DNA of 64,000 nucleotides, taken from the NCBI GenBank assembly GCA_950295325.1, contig OX485808.1, positions 18,186,527 through 18,250,526 on the forward strand. The letters are read 5' to 3'. Position 1 is the first letter of the stretch, and every line of letters begins with the position of its first letter. The stretch is from Polytrichum commune (Eukaryota > Streptophyta > Polytrichopsida > Polytrichales > Polytrichaceae). The translations under genes were made by a program, and so were the position numbers. The notes under the pieces were generated by a model, which saw only the letters and a list, made by a program, of their open reading frames with translations, was not told where the DNA came from and searched no databases. Positions 46,619 to 58,667 of the stretch are shown one piece after another.

Positions 46619-48495
46619 CAATATAACATGAATACATTATATTATGTATCACTCGTTTCTTGCTTCTTGTCAATTATTCTTTTGTTTTTTGTCTTTAATT
46701 TTTTTTAATATCACTCATAATGATAGAACCAATGTCAAAATATTGTCCAAACTCTAATGACATCAACATTATTTCTATTACAAGTTGACATTTGATGGTA
46801 ACTAATGTTCCTGATAATATTTACTAAAACTAAAAAAAATCAGTTCTAATTTTTTACTTTTGATTTTAAAAATATTAGATAAATTAACTACAAAATAAAT
46901 AATTATTCTAATTTGTAGAAAATTACATAAGCAAATATATATTTATAATACACACATACACATAACATAATATAATTATTCATAATACTATGGTATTTGA
47001 TCAAGATTTATAATATATACTATAATATTGAATCATAGAGTTAGTGCATTTATTTTCAGTCACATCTTTTTTTTTTGCAAACAACAATTTTGAATTGGGC
47101 CCATAATCCTTTAATGTGTCAATTTAATCATGTCCTTAGTATTAGATATATTTTTTGCAAGCTATATTTACAGGTTTGTCATATTGTTTGATATTATGCA
47201 TACCGATGTTATGGATAAATATCAATGAAAAATATGTCAAATCACACAATGACTTAGTCATGGACAACATCAATAATGATCATAAACAAAATAAATTGTA
47301 TTATAAATAGAGTATAATATACACCATTATTTACACATTAGCTTTAGAAATCACACTAAATGATGTCAAAAGTTTCTTGATAGAATGATCCAAACACTTT
47401 GATTACATTGATATTTTATGTTTACATAAGTAATATTTCAATTTTCTTATGTTTATTCATTTTCTATCTCAGTTATTTTATACATACCAAAAAACTATAT
47501 GTAAGTGATGTCTAAAGTGTCATGGTAAGGAAGTTGTTTGCTAGTTTAGATATCATATGATCTAAATTACAGTGATCTCAACTGACAAATAATTTGCTTA
47601 CCATCATACTTTAGATAACATTCATATATAATTTTTAGATTTGTATAAAATAATTGAGATTGAAAATAGATGAACATAAGAAGGTCTAAATATTACTTAT
47701 GTAAATATAAAGTATCAATGCAATCAAAGTGTTTGGATCATTCTATCAAGAAACTTTTGACATCATTCGGTGTGATTTCTAAAGCTAATAGGTAAATAAT
47801 GGTATATATTATATTATCCACAATATAATTTATTTTATTTATGATCATTATTGATGTTGTCCATGACTAAGTCATTGTGTGATTTGACATATCTTTCATT
47901 CATCTTTATTCATAACATCGGTATGCATAATATCAAACAATATGACAAACCTGTAAATATAGCTTGCAAAAAATATATCTAATACTAAAGACATGATTAA
48001 ATTGACACATTAAAGGATTATAGGCCCAATTCAAGATTGTTGTTTGCGAAAAAAATAAGATGTGACTGAAAATAAATGCACTGAGTCTATGATTTAATAT
48101 TATAGTATATAATATAAAGTTTGATCAAACACCACAGTATTATGAGTAATTATATTATGTTGTGTGTATGTGTGTGTTTTAAATATATATTTTCTTATGA
48201 AATTTTTTACAAATTAGAATTTTTTTTTATAGTTAATTTATCTAATTTTTTAAAATCAAAAGTAAAAAATTAAGACTAATTTTTTTGGTTTTGGTAAACA
48301 TTATAAGGAACATTAGTTACCATCAAATGTCAACTTGTAATAAACATAATGTTGATGTCATTAGAGTTTGGACAATATTATAACGTTGATTCTATCATTA
48401 TGGGTGATTAAAAAAACTTTAAAGACAAAAAATTAAAAAAAAATTGACAAGAAGCAAACAAGTGATACATAATAAAATATATTCATGTCATATTG
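46619..48495. mobile_element. Long foldback (two ~920 bp inverted arms, ~44 bp loop)
   Basis: The left arm (46619-47540) and right arm (47585-48495) are inverted copies, estimated by eye at roughly 85-90% identity. Outer ends: CAATATAACATGAATA on the left, and TATTCATGTCATATTG on the right. Matching pairs run inward throughout, for example CCAAACACTTTGATTACATT against AATGCAATCAAAGTGTTTGG. The loop 47541-47584 holds a near-palindrome TTTAGATATCATATGATCTAA. There is no coding capacity. The 11-bp word TCGGTATTAAA occurs on both sides (46603-46613 and 48533-48543) and may mark a target duplication. Confidence 0.9.
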
Positions 48496-48652
48496 CCCAG
48501 GTACACAACTCCCATATTCTACGCATGGGGCATCGGTATTAAAACGTTTAAAGCACAACTTTTATTAAAGTTATATCAAATTCTACAAAAATAAAGAACT
48601 CGATTAGCTACCTTGGGGCTAGGGGCCTTAGAGGATATTATTGAGGGGGGGA

Positions 48653-48995
48653 CTCGGGGGGGGCAGTGTATTAGAAAGTTAAGGATATAGGTGCGAACAA
48701 CCACTATTTTATAGGGGGGTATTACTTTCAATTCTCTTCTTTTTTTCACATGCTATCATTATGTAAATTTCTACTTTGGGTTAATAGAAAATTGGCTTGC
48801 ATTACTTATAATTCCAAATTCCCTATTATTCTATACCCTATAGTACTTTAAAGATGTCCAGTGCCATTTTTGATACCCTATATTACTCTTAAGTCCAATT
48901 ATAAATTTTTGCCCCCATGTTTTTAAAATACCCTATCATTTGTTCGCACGTATATTGCTACTCCAACCAATGACAACCCCCCCCCCCCCCCCGAG
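48653..48995 (-). mobile_element. hAT-like MITE with G-run ends, copy 3 (inverted)
   Basis: 343 bp, from CTCGGGG to CCCCGAG. Exact 8-bp duplication GGGGGGGA at 48645-48652 and 48996-49003; because this target is itself a G-run, it supports the border less strongly than the other copies. Same orientation as copy 2. Confidence 0.88.
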
Positions 48996-49271
48996 GGGGG
49001 GGAGGAGTGTGGCATGCCTCATTTAGCAATTGAACTACAAGCCTTATTTGAAGAATGTTATGTATTATTAGGAGAGAGAGAGAGACTTGTAGCTAAGATA
49101 TTACACCAAAAATAACATATGTAACAATGGAATAGGATTATGTGCTCAAACTACATACATCATTCTAGTTCCAATAGTGAGTGGAAACGGGATGGCCTAT
49201 GTAATATATCATGAGAAAGAGACTCTTCACTTTCACCTATTATAACTTCTGTGTTTGAACTCCAATTTTGA

Positions 49272-50338
49272 AAGTTGAAACGATAATATGCACATTTTAC
49301 AATTACTAACCGGAGTCTAGATCCGATCCAATGACCAAAAAGTTTATGTGGAGTTGGAAGTGCCCACAATAGGGCCACATACCTCAGACTACAGATTCTT
49401 ACAGATTCTTATGAGCGCATATACAACACCTCATTGTTGGTTTGTCAATTCGACCTGCATCCAAAGATAGGAGGCCCAGGTAGCTTCACTCGTCTCCCAA
49501 TCACAAATCTGCAAACAACTTACAAGCAATGAGCTCCACTGACTAATTAACATACTCACATCACCACCATAGCATCCATATCATATTATACCAAAGACGA
49601 CTCTCTGTTCTGACATATGAAGAACAATTGAATTTCTCTCCACGCTCACCACACGACATTCTTACATTGCTTGAGACTACTCGATCACATGTGGAAACTA
49701 CCTCCATTCCAGCACTAAGGAAAGATGAAACAGAGCATCTTCTACACTAGCCTCACTATTTCACAAGGATTCCACTTTGTGGATTAACAAAGACAGAGCT
49801 TGTCATCATGCAATCTTAGGAACTAATTAAATTATGCCCTCCACCATCTATGCTTACTCACAGGAATTTCAATCTGCATCATGTATCCTCACATTCTCAC
49901 TGGGACTATACTCACGATTGTTGAAGATAGAGAGCTTGTCTTGAAGACACTTGTCCAAGGAATCGGAGCCTGCTCAGAGAAGCCTCTGCGTGTGTATGTC
50001 TGTCTCTCTCTTGGTTGGAGAAACCTTGCAAGCAAGTGGTAAGGATCATATCAAGTTTGGAACAGGCAGAGTGGGAGATGGTGATTCATGAGGGGTTATG
50101 TTGTAGCTTATACTGCTTCTGCTCTGACACATTGAGTGGGATTCACGGTTCTCTGTAACCTGTCGAATCATCCTTAGGAATTTGGTGGCGTAATGGATAA
50201 GTTCCGTGCAGAGTTGGAGGCATACTCTAAATTCCGAGGTGACGGTACTTAATTTTGGTAGTGTGGATTATTATTTGGAAATATATGTTTACTGAGATTT
50301 CGATTTGTGGGTTGAAAGTCAATGTGGGTAGAAAATAC
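49272..50338 (-). pseudogene. Duplicated 1.07 kb segment, copy 2 (decayed gene fragment)
   Basis: Second copy of 44826-45892. Here the start codon of exon 1 has become CTG, and exon 2 has a TGA in place of a sense codon (after LTNQQ) plus a short duplication of AGATTCTTA. It is clearly non-functional. Copy 1 keeps the open frame, which suggests it is closer to the source. Confidence 0.75.
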
Positions 50339-51513
50339 ACCCTAAACTCTATAATATCAACCCCCATAATGTCACTCGCTCCCTAATATCTCGACGCCCT
50401 AGGGAACGGACGTTCGTAGTTCGAATCTCACTCTTTATGGTCACATTTCTCTCCCTTGTATCCCGAATTTTGTCATTAATCTAAACTACCAAAGAAGTCA
50501 ACCCACACCCTCGCATTGCGCCGTGTGTCAATATGTGGAGTGCCACCTTCTTTTTCTTATTCTTCTTCTTCTTCTTATGCCACTTGTTGAATGTTGGTGC
50601 ATGCATATGCCACATCGCCCGAGAAGGCCAAGTGGAGTGGTCCACACCACACCATTGTCCACACCACCACACCACACCACACCACATTCCATGGTGTCAC
50701 ATGCTACACTAATTCTATGGTATTACGCATCCATGTTAACACTACAAAACTTTGTAATATCACGTGCACTTTGGTTGCCACAAGTGTGATAATACGGAGC
50801 TTAAAGTGTACCATGGTCCGTAACTTGTCTCATGTGTGTGGGTTGAAGATTATAGCGGTTTACAAGTAATTTTGTATGATAATCAAACATAAAAATTGTA
50901 ATATAATATCAAGAAAATTTTGATTATTTTGTGTGGTGTTCGTATTATATTAAGACTATGGCTTGCAACCTACCATGATTCATGTTCGTGTAGGAAACAT
51001 GGATCACATGTTTCTAATTTTGAACACATGTTACAGTGGGATCGACATAAACATGGGTCAAGAAAATTGGTATTGACCAATGTAATCGTGATATGAGTCA
51101 TAACAAATTTAGAGTGGACTGCGGTAGTAGATGTAGAAGTAGATGTAGAAGATATAGTATGCATGTCAAGGAACATGAAATAGCTTAATTGATAAAAAAT
51201 AAATAATAAAAATAAAAACGATATTCTTGTTAGAAAGTTATAGCAACGTGTAACTCCAAAATGCCTACCCACAAAACCAATCGCAAGATATAGGAAGGCA
51301 TACAGTTAGGTGCAGTTACCATAAATACTAAAGTAATTCAACCCGGAAATTTTCTTCTTTTAGTACGTGGGTTTAGTATTAACTTGCAATTTGCATGGCC
51401 TTAATCACCATCGCATTTTATTCTAGTAGAGTATTGCATGCCTTCCCTAAATCAACATCTCCCAAGCATATACTAGTAAATGTTGTGATAGCGTTATGCT
51501 TTAGCAAAGCATT
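50339..51513. other. Intergenic with simple repeats
   Basis: A (CTT)n-like tract lies at about 50547-50577 and an (ACCAC)n-like tract at about 50643-50688; these create spurious ORFs on both strands (50481-50687, 50523-50789). A GTAGATGTAGAA repeat lies at about 51125-51150. No gene is seen. Confidence 0.5.
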
Positions 51514-51522
51514 CACTTGAAT

Positions 51523-51756
51523 TGAGAGAGGGAATTATTGCATTTGAGCGTACCTCTCATCCATCCAACATAACAACTCGCGTTCCTATAAGTTTGTTGT
51601 TGATGCATCTTAAAAGACTTGAACAAGATTGATTTGGGATGTTCAGAACTAATTCTAGTGTCAAATTTAATATACAAATTTTAGTTGCATATTATTTTAG
51701 GGTTTTTATGTTGGATGAATGAGAGGTACGCTTGTATGTGATAATTTCCTCTCTTC
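51523..51756. mobile_element. Mutator-like MITE, copy 2
   Basis: A 234 bp relative of the element at 43885. Left end TGAGAGAGGGAATTATTGCA; reverse of right end GAAGAGAGGAAATTATCACA; both continue with AGCGTACCTCTCAT. Exact 9-bp duplication CACTTGAAT at 51514-51522 and 51757-51765. It is an internally deleted form. Confidence 0.88.
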
Positions 51757-51765
51757 CACTTGAAT

Positions 51766-52339
51766 ATGATGTAAGCTTTTAAAAAGTTCATAGGAGAGCC
51801 CCTCTTAAATTTGCAATAACATCTTTATATTTGAATCCCAAAACAACATTGACTAAAATTGTAGCAATCAGGTAATTGGGTTCTATATAAAATTTGTAAG
51901 TAACTTGCAAAAATATTCTTTGAAACAATGAATAGTTATAAATTTCCCACATCCTATAATTTAGATATGGATTATGAAAGTCAAGATTATTAATGATTTT
52001 GAATGGTCACATGAATATGGCATAGTAAGTAGTGTCATTCAATTGTTGGGTTGTTGACTGATCATTAGATTTCTACCGGAAGTTTCTATATAACGACTTA
52101 GAATACCACGAGGGGGGGGGCAGATTTACCAGTGTTCCACCAATACGTCATGCAATAAAAATAGAAAATTTTGGAATCTTGAAATTCACTTTGAAAAATA
52201 TTGCATAGATTCTTAAAACATTCATCAAATAGCCCATGGTGTATATATTTACTTGATATTCGACTTGAAAATATCATTTTATATCAAGTGACTCATAACT
52301 CCCTACAAGGGAGTAAACCTCCCGTATCATTCACTTTGA
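51766..52339. other. Intergenic, nothing recognised
   Basis: AT-rich sequence with a G-run near 52113-52120 and an inverted C-rich mark near 52310. It may be a decayed inverted-repeat element similar to 56290-56592, but the borders are not clear. Confidence 0.35.
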
Positions 52340-52730
52340 GTCGTAAACATCAATCTTCAATTGGACCCATAGTCCTTTAATGTGTCAGTTTAATCATATC
52401 CTTAGTATTGGACATATTTTTTACAAGCTATACTTACGATTTTGTCTTATTGTTTGATATTATGCATGACGATGTAAGTGGATGAAGATGAATGCAAGGT
52501 ATGTCAAATCACATAATGACCTAGTCATGTACAATGTCAATAATGATCATGAACAAAACAAATTGTGTCATGGATAATGTACAACATGCACCGTCATTTG
52601 TACATTAGCCTTAGAAGTCACATCGAATGATGTCAAAAGTTTCTCGATAGAATTGTCCAAATACATTGATTGTACTGATACTTTGTGTTTACATAAGGAA
52701 TATCTAACCTTCCTATGTTCATTCATTTAA
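52340..52730. repeat. Single-arm relative of the 46.6 kb foldback
   Basis: The block CCATAGTCCTTTAATGTGTC through TTGATATTATGCAT and GATGTCAAAAGTTTC to TATGTTCATTCATTT matches the left arm of the foldback (about 47095-47465) in order. No inverted partner lies nearby, so only one arm is present. Confidence 0.75.
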
Positions 52731-53197
52731 CTACATCCACACCCAAAAAAACACAATTGTTTATGCTATGTGTGTAAATAATTAGCATCAACTATATAAA
52801 GAAAATCTTTTTCTTATCATTGGTGATACTTTAATGATAGTTGGTGTACTTTTCAATTCAATCATGGCATCTTATATATACACCCTCCCAATTGGTGGGA
52901 CGCTCTCATGTAAGGGGTGATCCTTGAACAATAACTATTAATATGTGAGCGGCGACAAATGTTTGAAAATAAATCCAGTAGTATGCTATAGTTGTGGCAT
53001 TTTAGCATAAATAATAACATTTTTCTATAATTTTATTAATGAGGAGTTCAATTAAAGTCCAAATCAAAATATCTTGCACAACTCCAATATTTAACAGTTA
53101 TCGCAAGCTTTGTATGAGTACATACAAACAATTTTTCAATAATATTTTTTGGATTCAATTCCAAGGTAAGCAGTAACTAGATTCAATGTCATGGTAT

Positions 53198-53543
53198 CTC
53201 GGGGGGGGGGGTAGTCATTGGTTGGAGTAGCAATATACGTGCGAACAAATGATAGGGTATTTTAAAAACATGGGGGCTAAAAATTATAAATGGACTTAAG
53301 ACTAATATAGGGTATCAAAAATGGCACTGGACATCTTTAAAGTACTATAGGGTATGGAATAATAGGTAATTTGGAATTATAAGTAATGCAAGTCATTTTT
53401 CTATTAACCCAAAGTAGAAATTTACATAATGATAGCATGTGAAAAAAAAAAGAGAATTGAAAGTAATACCCCCCTATAAAATAGTGGTTGTTCGCACCTA
53501 TATCCTTAACTTTTTAACACACTGCCCCCCCCCCCCCCCCGAG
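53198..53543 (+). mobile_element. hAT-like MITE with G-run ends, copy 4
   Basis: 346 bp, CTCGGGG to CCCCGAG, same orientation as copy 1. Exact 8-bp duplication CATGGTAT at 53190-53197 and 53544-53551. It differs from copy 1 at few positions over ~340 bp. Confidence 0.93.
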
Positions 53544-53551
53544 CATGGTAT

Positions 53552-54546
53552 GGAGTTTACTAACTTCCGTAAATTTGCTTAGGTTTGAGAATTGTGGCCA
53601 TAGAGACATTAGTTGAGTTGTCTTAAGACATTAATGGGGAAATCTTGAATGAAGGAAGAAACATAAAACTAGGGCATTAATTCGACACATGATTAAGCTC
53701 AACTTTACATGTGGCACCAAACATGTCCAAATATACATATACTCACGGCCACACGTAAAAGGAACGTCTAGTATTAGAATTGGACAAAAAAATTTATATG
53801 AATGGACACATGACACTTTTACCAAGGTACCAAGATACATAACAGGAAATAATTGACCACCAATGCACACCTAAATAGCAAAAAAATGCCACTGATGTGG
53901 CCTAGGGTTTAGGGTGATTATTAAATAATAGTAAAAATCTTTCTTGATAAAGCTTATGAACTATCTACTTATTTATGTAAAATTTATTGATAAAATAATA
54001 GTAAATCATGATAAAAACCAAGATCAATGCGACAAAGTCCTTAAGTCCTTTGTCCCAAAAGTAGTACCCCAACCGTGAATGGCCCCCACATAAATTAATG
54101 TCCATTGACCATGGCTTTTCAGAACAAAATCCAAAATTCAAAACATGCTAGCACAAATCCAAGTAACAAGCACACTCAATGTAGTAGTATATGTGGAACT
54201 ATGCGTAGAAGCTCCGTAACAACCCCTTGTCATCTTTCATTCCCGTGTTCATTCCCTTCTCATGGACTTCCCTCTCACTAACAAATTCATTACACTTCTC
54301 CACCTCGACATCTACAAATGAGACAACCTGTATGGCTTATCTCGCCATATACTTTAAGTGACCACCAAACACTATCCATTTTTGGAAATGTGAGATCCAT
54401 GTCACTTCCATGTCACCTTCTCATACATTCCCTAACATTTTCAGCCATCGTCATTTCTAATTTAGGTGGTTGAGTATATAAATAAAGTGACACCACCACT
54501 CATTTCTCAACCAATGAATGATTTTAGAAAGCAACGGTCATGGTCA
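53552..54546. other. Intergenic, nothing recognised
   Basis: A 79-codon minus-strand frame (53631-53870) has no recognised domain. No other signal is seen. Confidence 0.45.
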
Positions 54547-54933
54547 CTACACTAATTATAACATTTAGTGTCATATGGCATTTGATGTTATTTTGGAAAG
54601 TTTTCTAATGACACTCCTTCTGAACAAGTTTGCAAAAACTGTCATCCTAAGTTACTTTTAGGTCATCCACTTTCGGTATATTCCACCTCCTAACAATTCT
54701 CTAATGAATTATTATCATGAGTGATTGAACTTTGGATGAAAAAACACTTAGTAAGTGACAGTCCTTGCAACATTGTAAATCTATAATGCCTTGTTTTATT
54801 TTATTTTACAAAGAACGACAAATAAATTTACATTTACATTTAGTGTTGGTGATGATACTACACGGGTGGTTTACAATTAGTATTGAGCAAGACAAAATAG
54901 AATTGGTGACACTAAATACAATTTTTGGTATAG
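54547..54933 (-). mobile_element. MITE, family A copy 3 (inverted)
   Basis: 387 bp, left end CTACACTAATTATAACATTT, right end ACAATTTTTGGTATAG. The interior is the reverse of the copies at 8486 and 18940 (for example TTTGGATGAAAAAACACTTA). Confidence 0.82.
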
Positions 54934-57525
54934 TTACAAGTGTAAACCATCCCTCAAGTGTAGGCGTTGATTAAGATAAGTAACAGAATTAGCTATGTCT
55001 ACCTTACTTGATGTAGCTTGGGTACTTTGGCATGTTTCATAATCTTTCATGTTCTTATATGACAAACTCATAGTGTTAAGGATTTTCTTGCAAAGCCTTG
55101 TAATATGAACCTCTAAGCTAATTTGGGGTGTGGGAATCTAAAAACAATATCATAATATCTAAAATCATACTATAGAACCCCTTGTTTAAGCAAACTCAAC
55201 ATGAATTGAGTCATAGTACAAATGTTTAGGATACAATAAGAGCCAATAGACGAGTGGGCATGCCCCTAAAATTCGGTGGCCTTTAAGCATCGAAGAGGCC
55301 CAATTTGGGCTTCTCCATGAACAAAAAATTAATGTTTTTGAGTGATGTTCTCTCTTTCTTAGCCGATTGTGTCAAAAGTGACCATATTTAAAACCAACAT
55401 ATTTTGTAATTGCACTTTTCAGATGATTTGAAACTTGAATACCTAATATTGAAGAGTGAGGTTCAATTACACAACCTTAGTGCCTTGGATGCAAACACAT
55501 ACTAAATATTACAATCAGTTCTTAAGGCGTATGTATACATTATTAACTTATCCATGAGATAAGAAAATATACCAAATATAAATTCAAACCCCCATATACA
55601 AATATTACAATACTAAGACATGGTGAGGCATGTAGTCAAACATGGTGAATGTATGTCGTACCTTGAGCCCTTATGTCCTTTAAAGGTTAAAACGACATGA
55701 TGATGGTCATGACCATGTTCTAGTTTTTCTCCTAGCCTCAACTTGCACATCCAAAGGAAAAACAATGTATGTGATAACACAATTGATGTGGCAATATCTC
55801 AACAAGCCTAACCCCTTGATTCATGCATTGCTAGTAGTTGAAGATGGGGGGATTTGGGTGCCATAAATTTTCACAAATTAGATTGGAAAGGCTAAAGGTA
55901 GGAGGCAACTTAGAAGAAGGGATTAGGAGAGGCAAGGATGGTTGGGTGAACGACTCAAGGTTGAGTCCAATTACATTGCTCATGGCCTTTGAAAGTGACT
56001 TTACTTGGTGGCTATTCATTCAATAAATAAGTATAATTATGAAATGTCTTTTGTTAACTATTAATTGCACATGTTTTATATTCCTTGGTTTATCATCGAC
56101 TTTTGCATAGCTCTACATCTCTTAGGAACACATAGTCATATAATCTTTGAGAATTTACTTGAGCTTCAATGAACAAATGCTTTTATGAGAGCAAAGGAAA
56201 ACCCAAGAAAGGTATGTAAGCTCAAGATGGGAAGGAGGGGAGATAGAGAGGAAAGGAAGGAGGATAGGAAGGGAGAGAGGTGACAAAGTACAATCAAGGG
56301 GGGGGGGGGGGGGAGGGGGGAGGAAATTGGCATTCTAGTAGAAAGGTGCGATCAAATATAAGGTCCTACTTGAAGTTTTAGTCCAAAAATCATAAAAAAA
56401 TATGTAGAAAATGTAAGGAATTACAAGTTGTATTTGAGAATAACACATTCATATATCAAAAATATTCACCAAATATTTGAAACATCCATGAGTATGCGCA
56501 ATACTCCATAGCCTACCTAAAAAAGGGTTGAAAATAACTCTCTATCGTAGGTGGTTCATATTTCTACAAGGGAGTGAACTCCCCCCCCCCCTTTTCCCCT
56601 ATGAGTGAATTTTCTTTTTGAATTGATTAGAAAATGTACTTGCAGTCATCTCCTAAGCGATGTGGCACACTTGCAAATATCCTTTCTTGTTATATTTAAG
56701 AGATATTTTAAGGGGTTTCATTATTGGAACTAGAGCTATCTATTTATATATTTATATTTGTAGTTGTGAATATCTAATATTTGCCTTTGGAAGTTTTATT
56801 ATTAAAACAATTACATGGTTGCCTAGGAGTGACCCTTCTTCAATTCATAGGAGCCATCGAAACCCCCATGTATACAATTCTCGGGGCAATCACACCCCCT
56901 TACTTTTGTAACCACATGCGATAATGGGGAATTTAATGAGGGGATATTTATGCACCTCTCAATATTTTTTCCGGCCTTATTTGTAGATATAAAGCTACTT
57001 TGACGTATTTTTTAGCACCCTATATTTATTTGTAATTATTTAGAGAGGCTAATGCTTGGCAACATTTTTTTTATATAAATCATACAAATACTAAATAGTG
57101 GACATAATACTATAGCATTGCAAAATCAACTATGTGAGCAACAAACATTTCATATCATCTATCTTGTCATTCAATTAGTTTTAATTGGTTATACCAATCT
57201 TAAACCATTCAAAATACCATTCAAAATACCATTCAAAACACAACCAATAGCATTTGGGTACTAGTTAAAGGATTATCAACAAGTAACTCAAAGGGCACAT
57301 GGGAACAAGATGCACTAGCAAATGGGAACTAGAGTACCGCCGGCCATGAACTCGGACACCAACATCTGCACATCTAGCCATTGTCACAATATCTTTAGAC
57401 ATAGCCGCTTTGCTCATCACCGAAGAAATGCAACACGAGTAGACATTTTGCCAACATTTGACTTGTGACGCTGAACCTCAAGACTAAAAGCAAAATTGAA
57501 ATTGCAAAATGGAAAGGGTCGCACT
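54934..57525. other. Gene-poor stretch with a purine tract
   Basis: No gene is recognised. A GGAAGG/GAGAGG-rich tract at about 56218-56285 runs into a G-run with interruptions at 56298-56322. A C-run lies at 56580-56591. Frames 55831-56019 (-) and 55838-56026 (+) overlap each other antiparallel and are unsupported. Confidence 0.45.
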
Positions 57526-57533
57526 TGTTCCCC

Positions 57534-57943
57534 CCCGGGGAGGGCACTCCATTGTCAAGTTGAAAACCATGTGCAACGGAAGAAAATCTACTTTTTCTAA
57601 AAAACATCAACAAAATGGGTCAAACTTTCATCAAAAAAAATTCATGATTACATATACATGGTATCTATTACATAGTAAAAATTGATAACCAAATTTGATA
57701 ATTTGTTTTTTCTAGAAAACATACCGTTTCTAACTAGAATGACGCAGAATTGATCTAAAACAATTACTAGAAAAAATGGAGATGACAAAAAATTTCAAAA
57801 AAATTTCAAAATATATTATCAATGGATATGTATATATAGAAAAATTATCATAAATTTAAAAATTATCTATGACATATAATATAGGGGTAGCAAACTTCCG
57901 TTGCACATGGTTTTCAACTTGACAATGGAGTGCCCTCCCCGGG
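57534..57943. mobile_element. MITE with long terminal inverted repeats and 8-bp duplication
   Basis: A 410 bp element whose ends are inverted copies over about 50 bp, from CCCGGGGAGGGCACTCCATT through CCATGTGCAACGGAAG. Exact 8-bp duplication TGTTCCCC (57526-57533 and 57944-57951). The interior is very AT-rich and non-coding. The duplication length fits hAT, but the termini differ from the G-run family. Confidence 0.9.
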
Positions 57944-57951
57944 TGTTCCCC

Positions 57952-58418
57952 CCGTCACCCTAAACTCAGCAGAATCAGATATATCAACAATTGGAGTCAA
58001 TGCATATCACTGCATATCACTGCAATTGACTCTCTTCAAAGGGTTACATTATCCAATAATACTGTGAATATCTCGTTGTAAGCACTTGGTTGTCCACATT
58101 GTTCCATTCTAAGTCTACAGGGCACTTCTTCGTGTAACCGTCTTTCTTCATTAGATTCATCAAAACTTACAATTATCTAACCCAACAAGCAATTGATTCA
58201 CCAGAAGAATTCAGAAAGAGAATGCTGATCTACATGGAGCAGTGATGGCTTACCAACCAGGTGTAGAAAAACATATATAAATTCAAGATCCTGAGACCAC
58301 CAAAATCTCAACACCTATTCTGTAATCTTTTCAGATTCCCATTAAATTGATCCAAACTTAAAAACACGATAGTTGTCACAAAGTAATGGATCAAAGAAAT
58401 AACCCTCTTCCTACTTAC
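57952..58418. other. Intergenic or intronic, nothing certain
   Basis: Non-coding by eye. If the exon at 58419-58487 is real, this lies downstream of it on the minus strand and may be intron. Confidence 0.35.
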
Positions 58419-58636
58419 AGGTTTGCTTCTGAAAAAGCTTTCTTCATAGACAAGTGCATCTCGAATAGATTTGTTTGCCAGAATATCCTGCAACACAAGC
58501 CACACATAAAAGCTCAATTACTTCAGAATAAATGGCTGCGCCATTCAGCCTCAACAAGTATAAGTAGTAGTTAACTAATCAGACTCGCTCTTTAGTATTG
58601 AACACTTCAATGACAATCTTTCCATCAAGGAGGTCC
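58419..58636 (-). CDS. Candidate exons of an unrecognised gene, minus strand
   Basis: The segment 58487-58419 is a 23-codon phase-0 exon candidate: an acceptor TTGTGTTGCAG, then DILANKSIRDALVYEESFFR, then a donor CCT|GTAAGT. Upstream on the same strand, 58636-58580 reads DLLDGKIVIEVFNTKER after an acceptor-like TTGGTAG, with a weak possible donor (GTCTGA) that would also join in phase 0. The strings look protein-like but I do not recognise them, and no further exons were found. It may be a gene fragment. Confidence 0.3.
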
Positions 58637-58667
58637 TACCAAGCCTGATACAAATCTAACAATCTTG

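Noticed and set aside
44826-50338. The two 1.07 kb direct repeats as LTRs of one retrotransposon
   Set aside because: No primer-binding site, purine tract or retroviral coding sequence lies between them; the copies instead carry splice-bounded exons. Not fully excluded.
50395-50450. tRNA-like B-box (AGTTCGAATCTC)
   Set aside because: No matching A-box at the right distance and no cloverleaf could be drawn; perhaps a chance match or a very old SINE.
50481-50869. Overlapping ORFs rich in H, T, P or K
   Set aside because: Produced by CTT and ACCAC simple repeats; no domain.
55831-56026. Pair of antiparallel 62-codon ORFs
   Set aside because: They mirror each other over the same bases, have no domain and no splice or start context.
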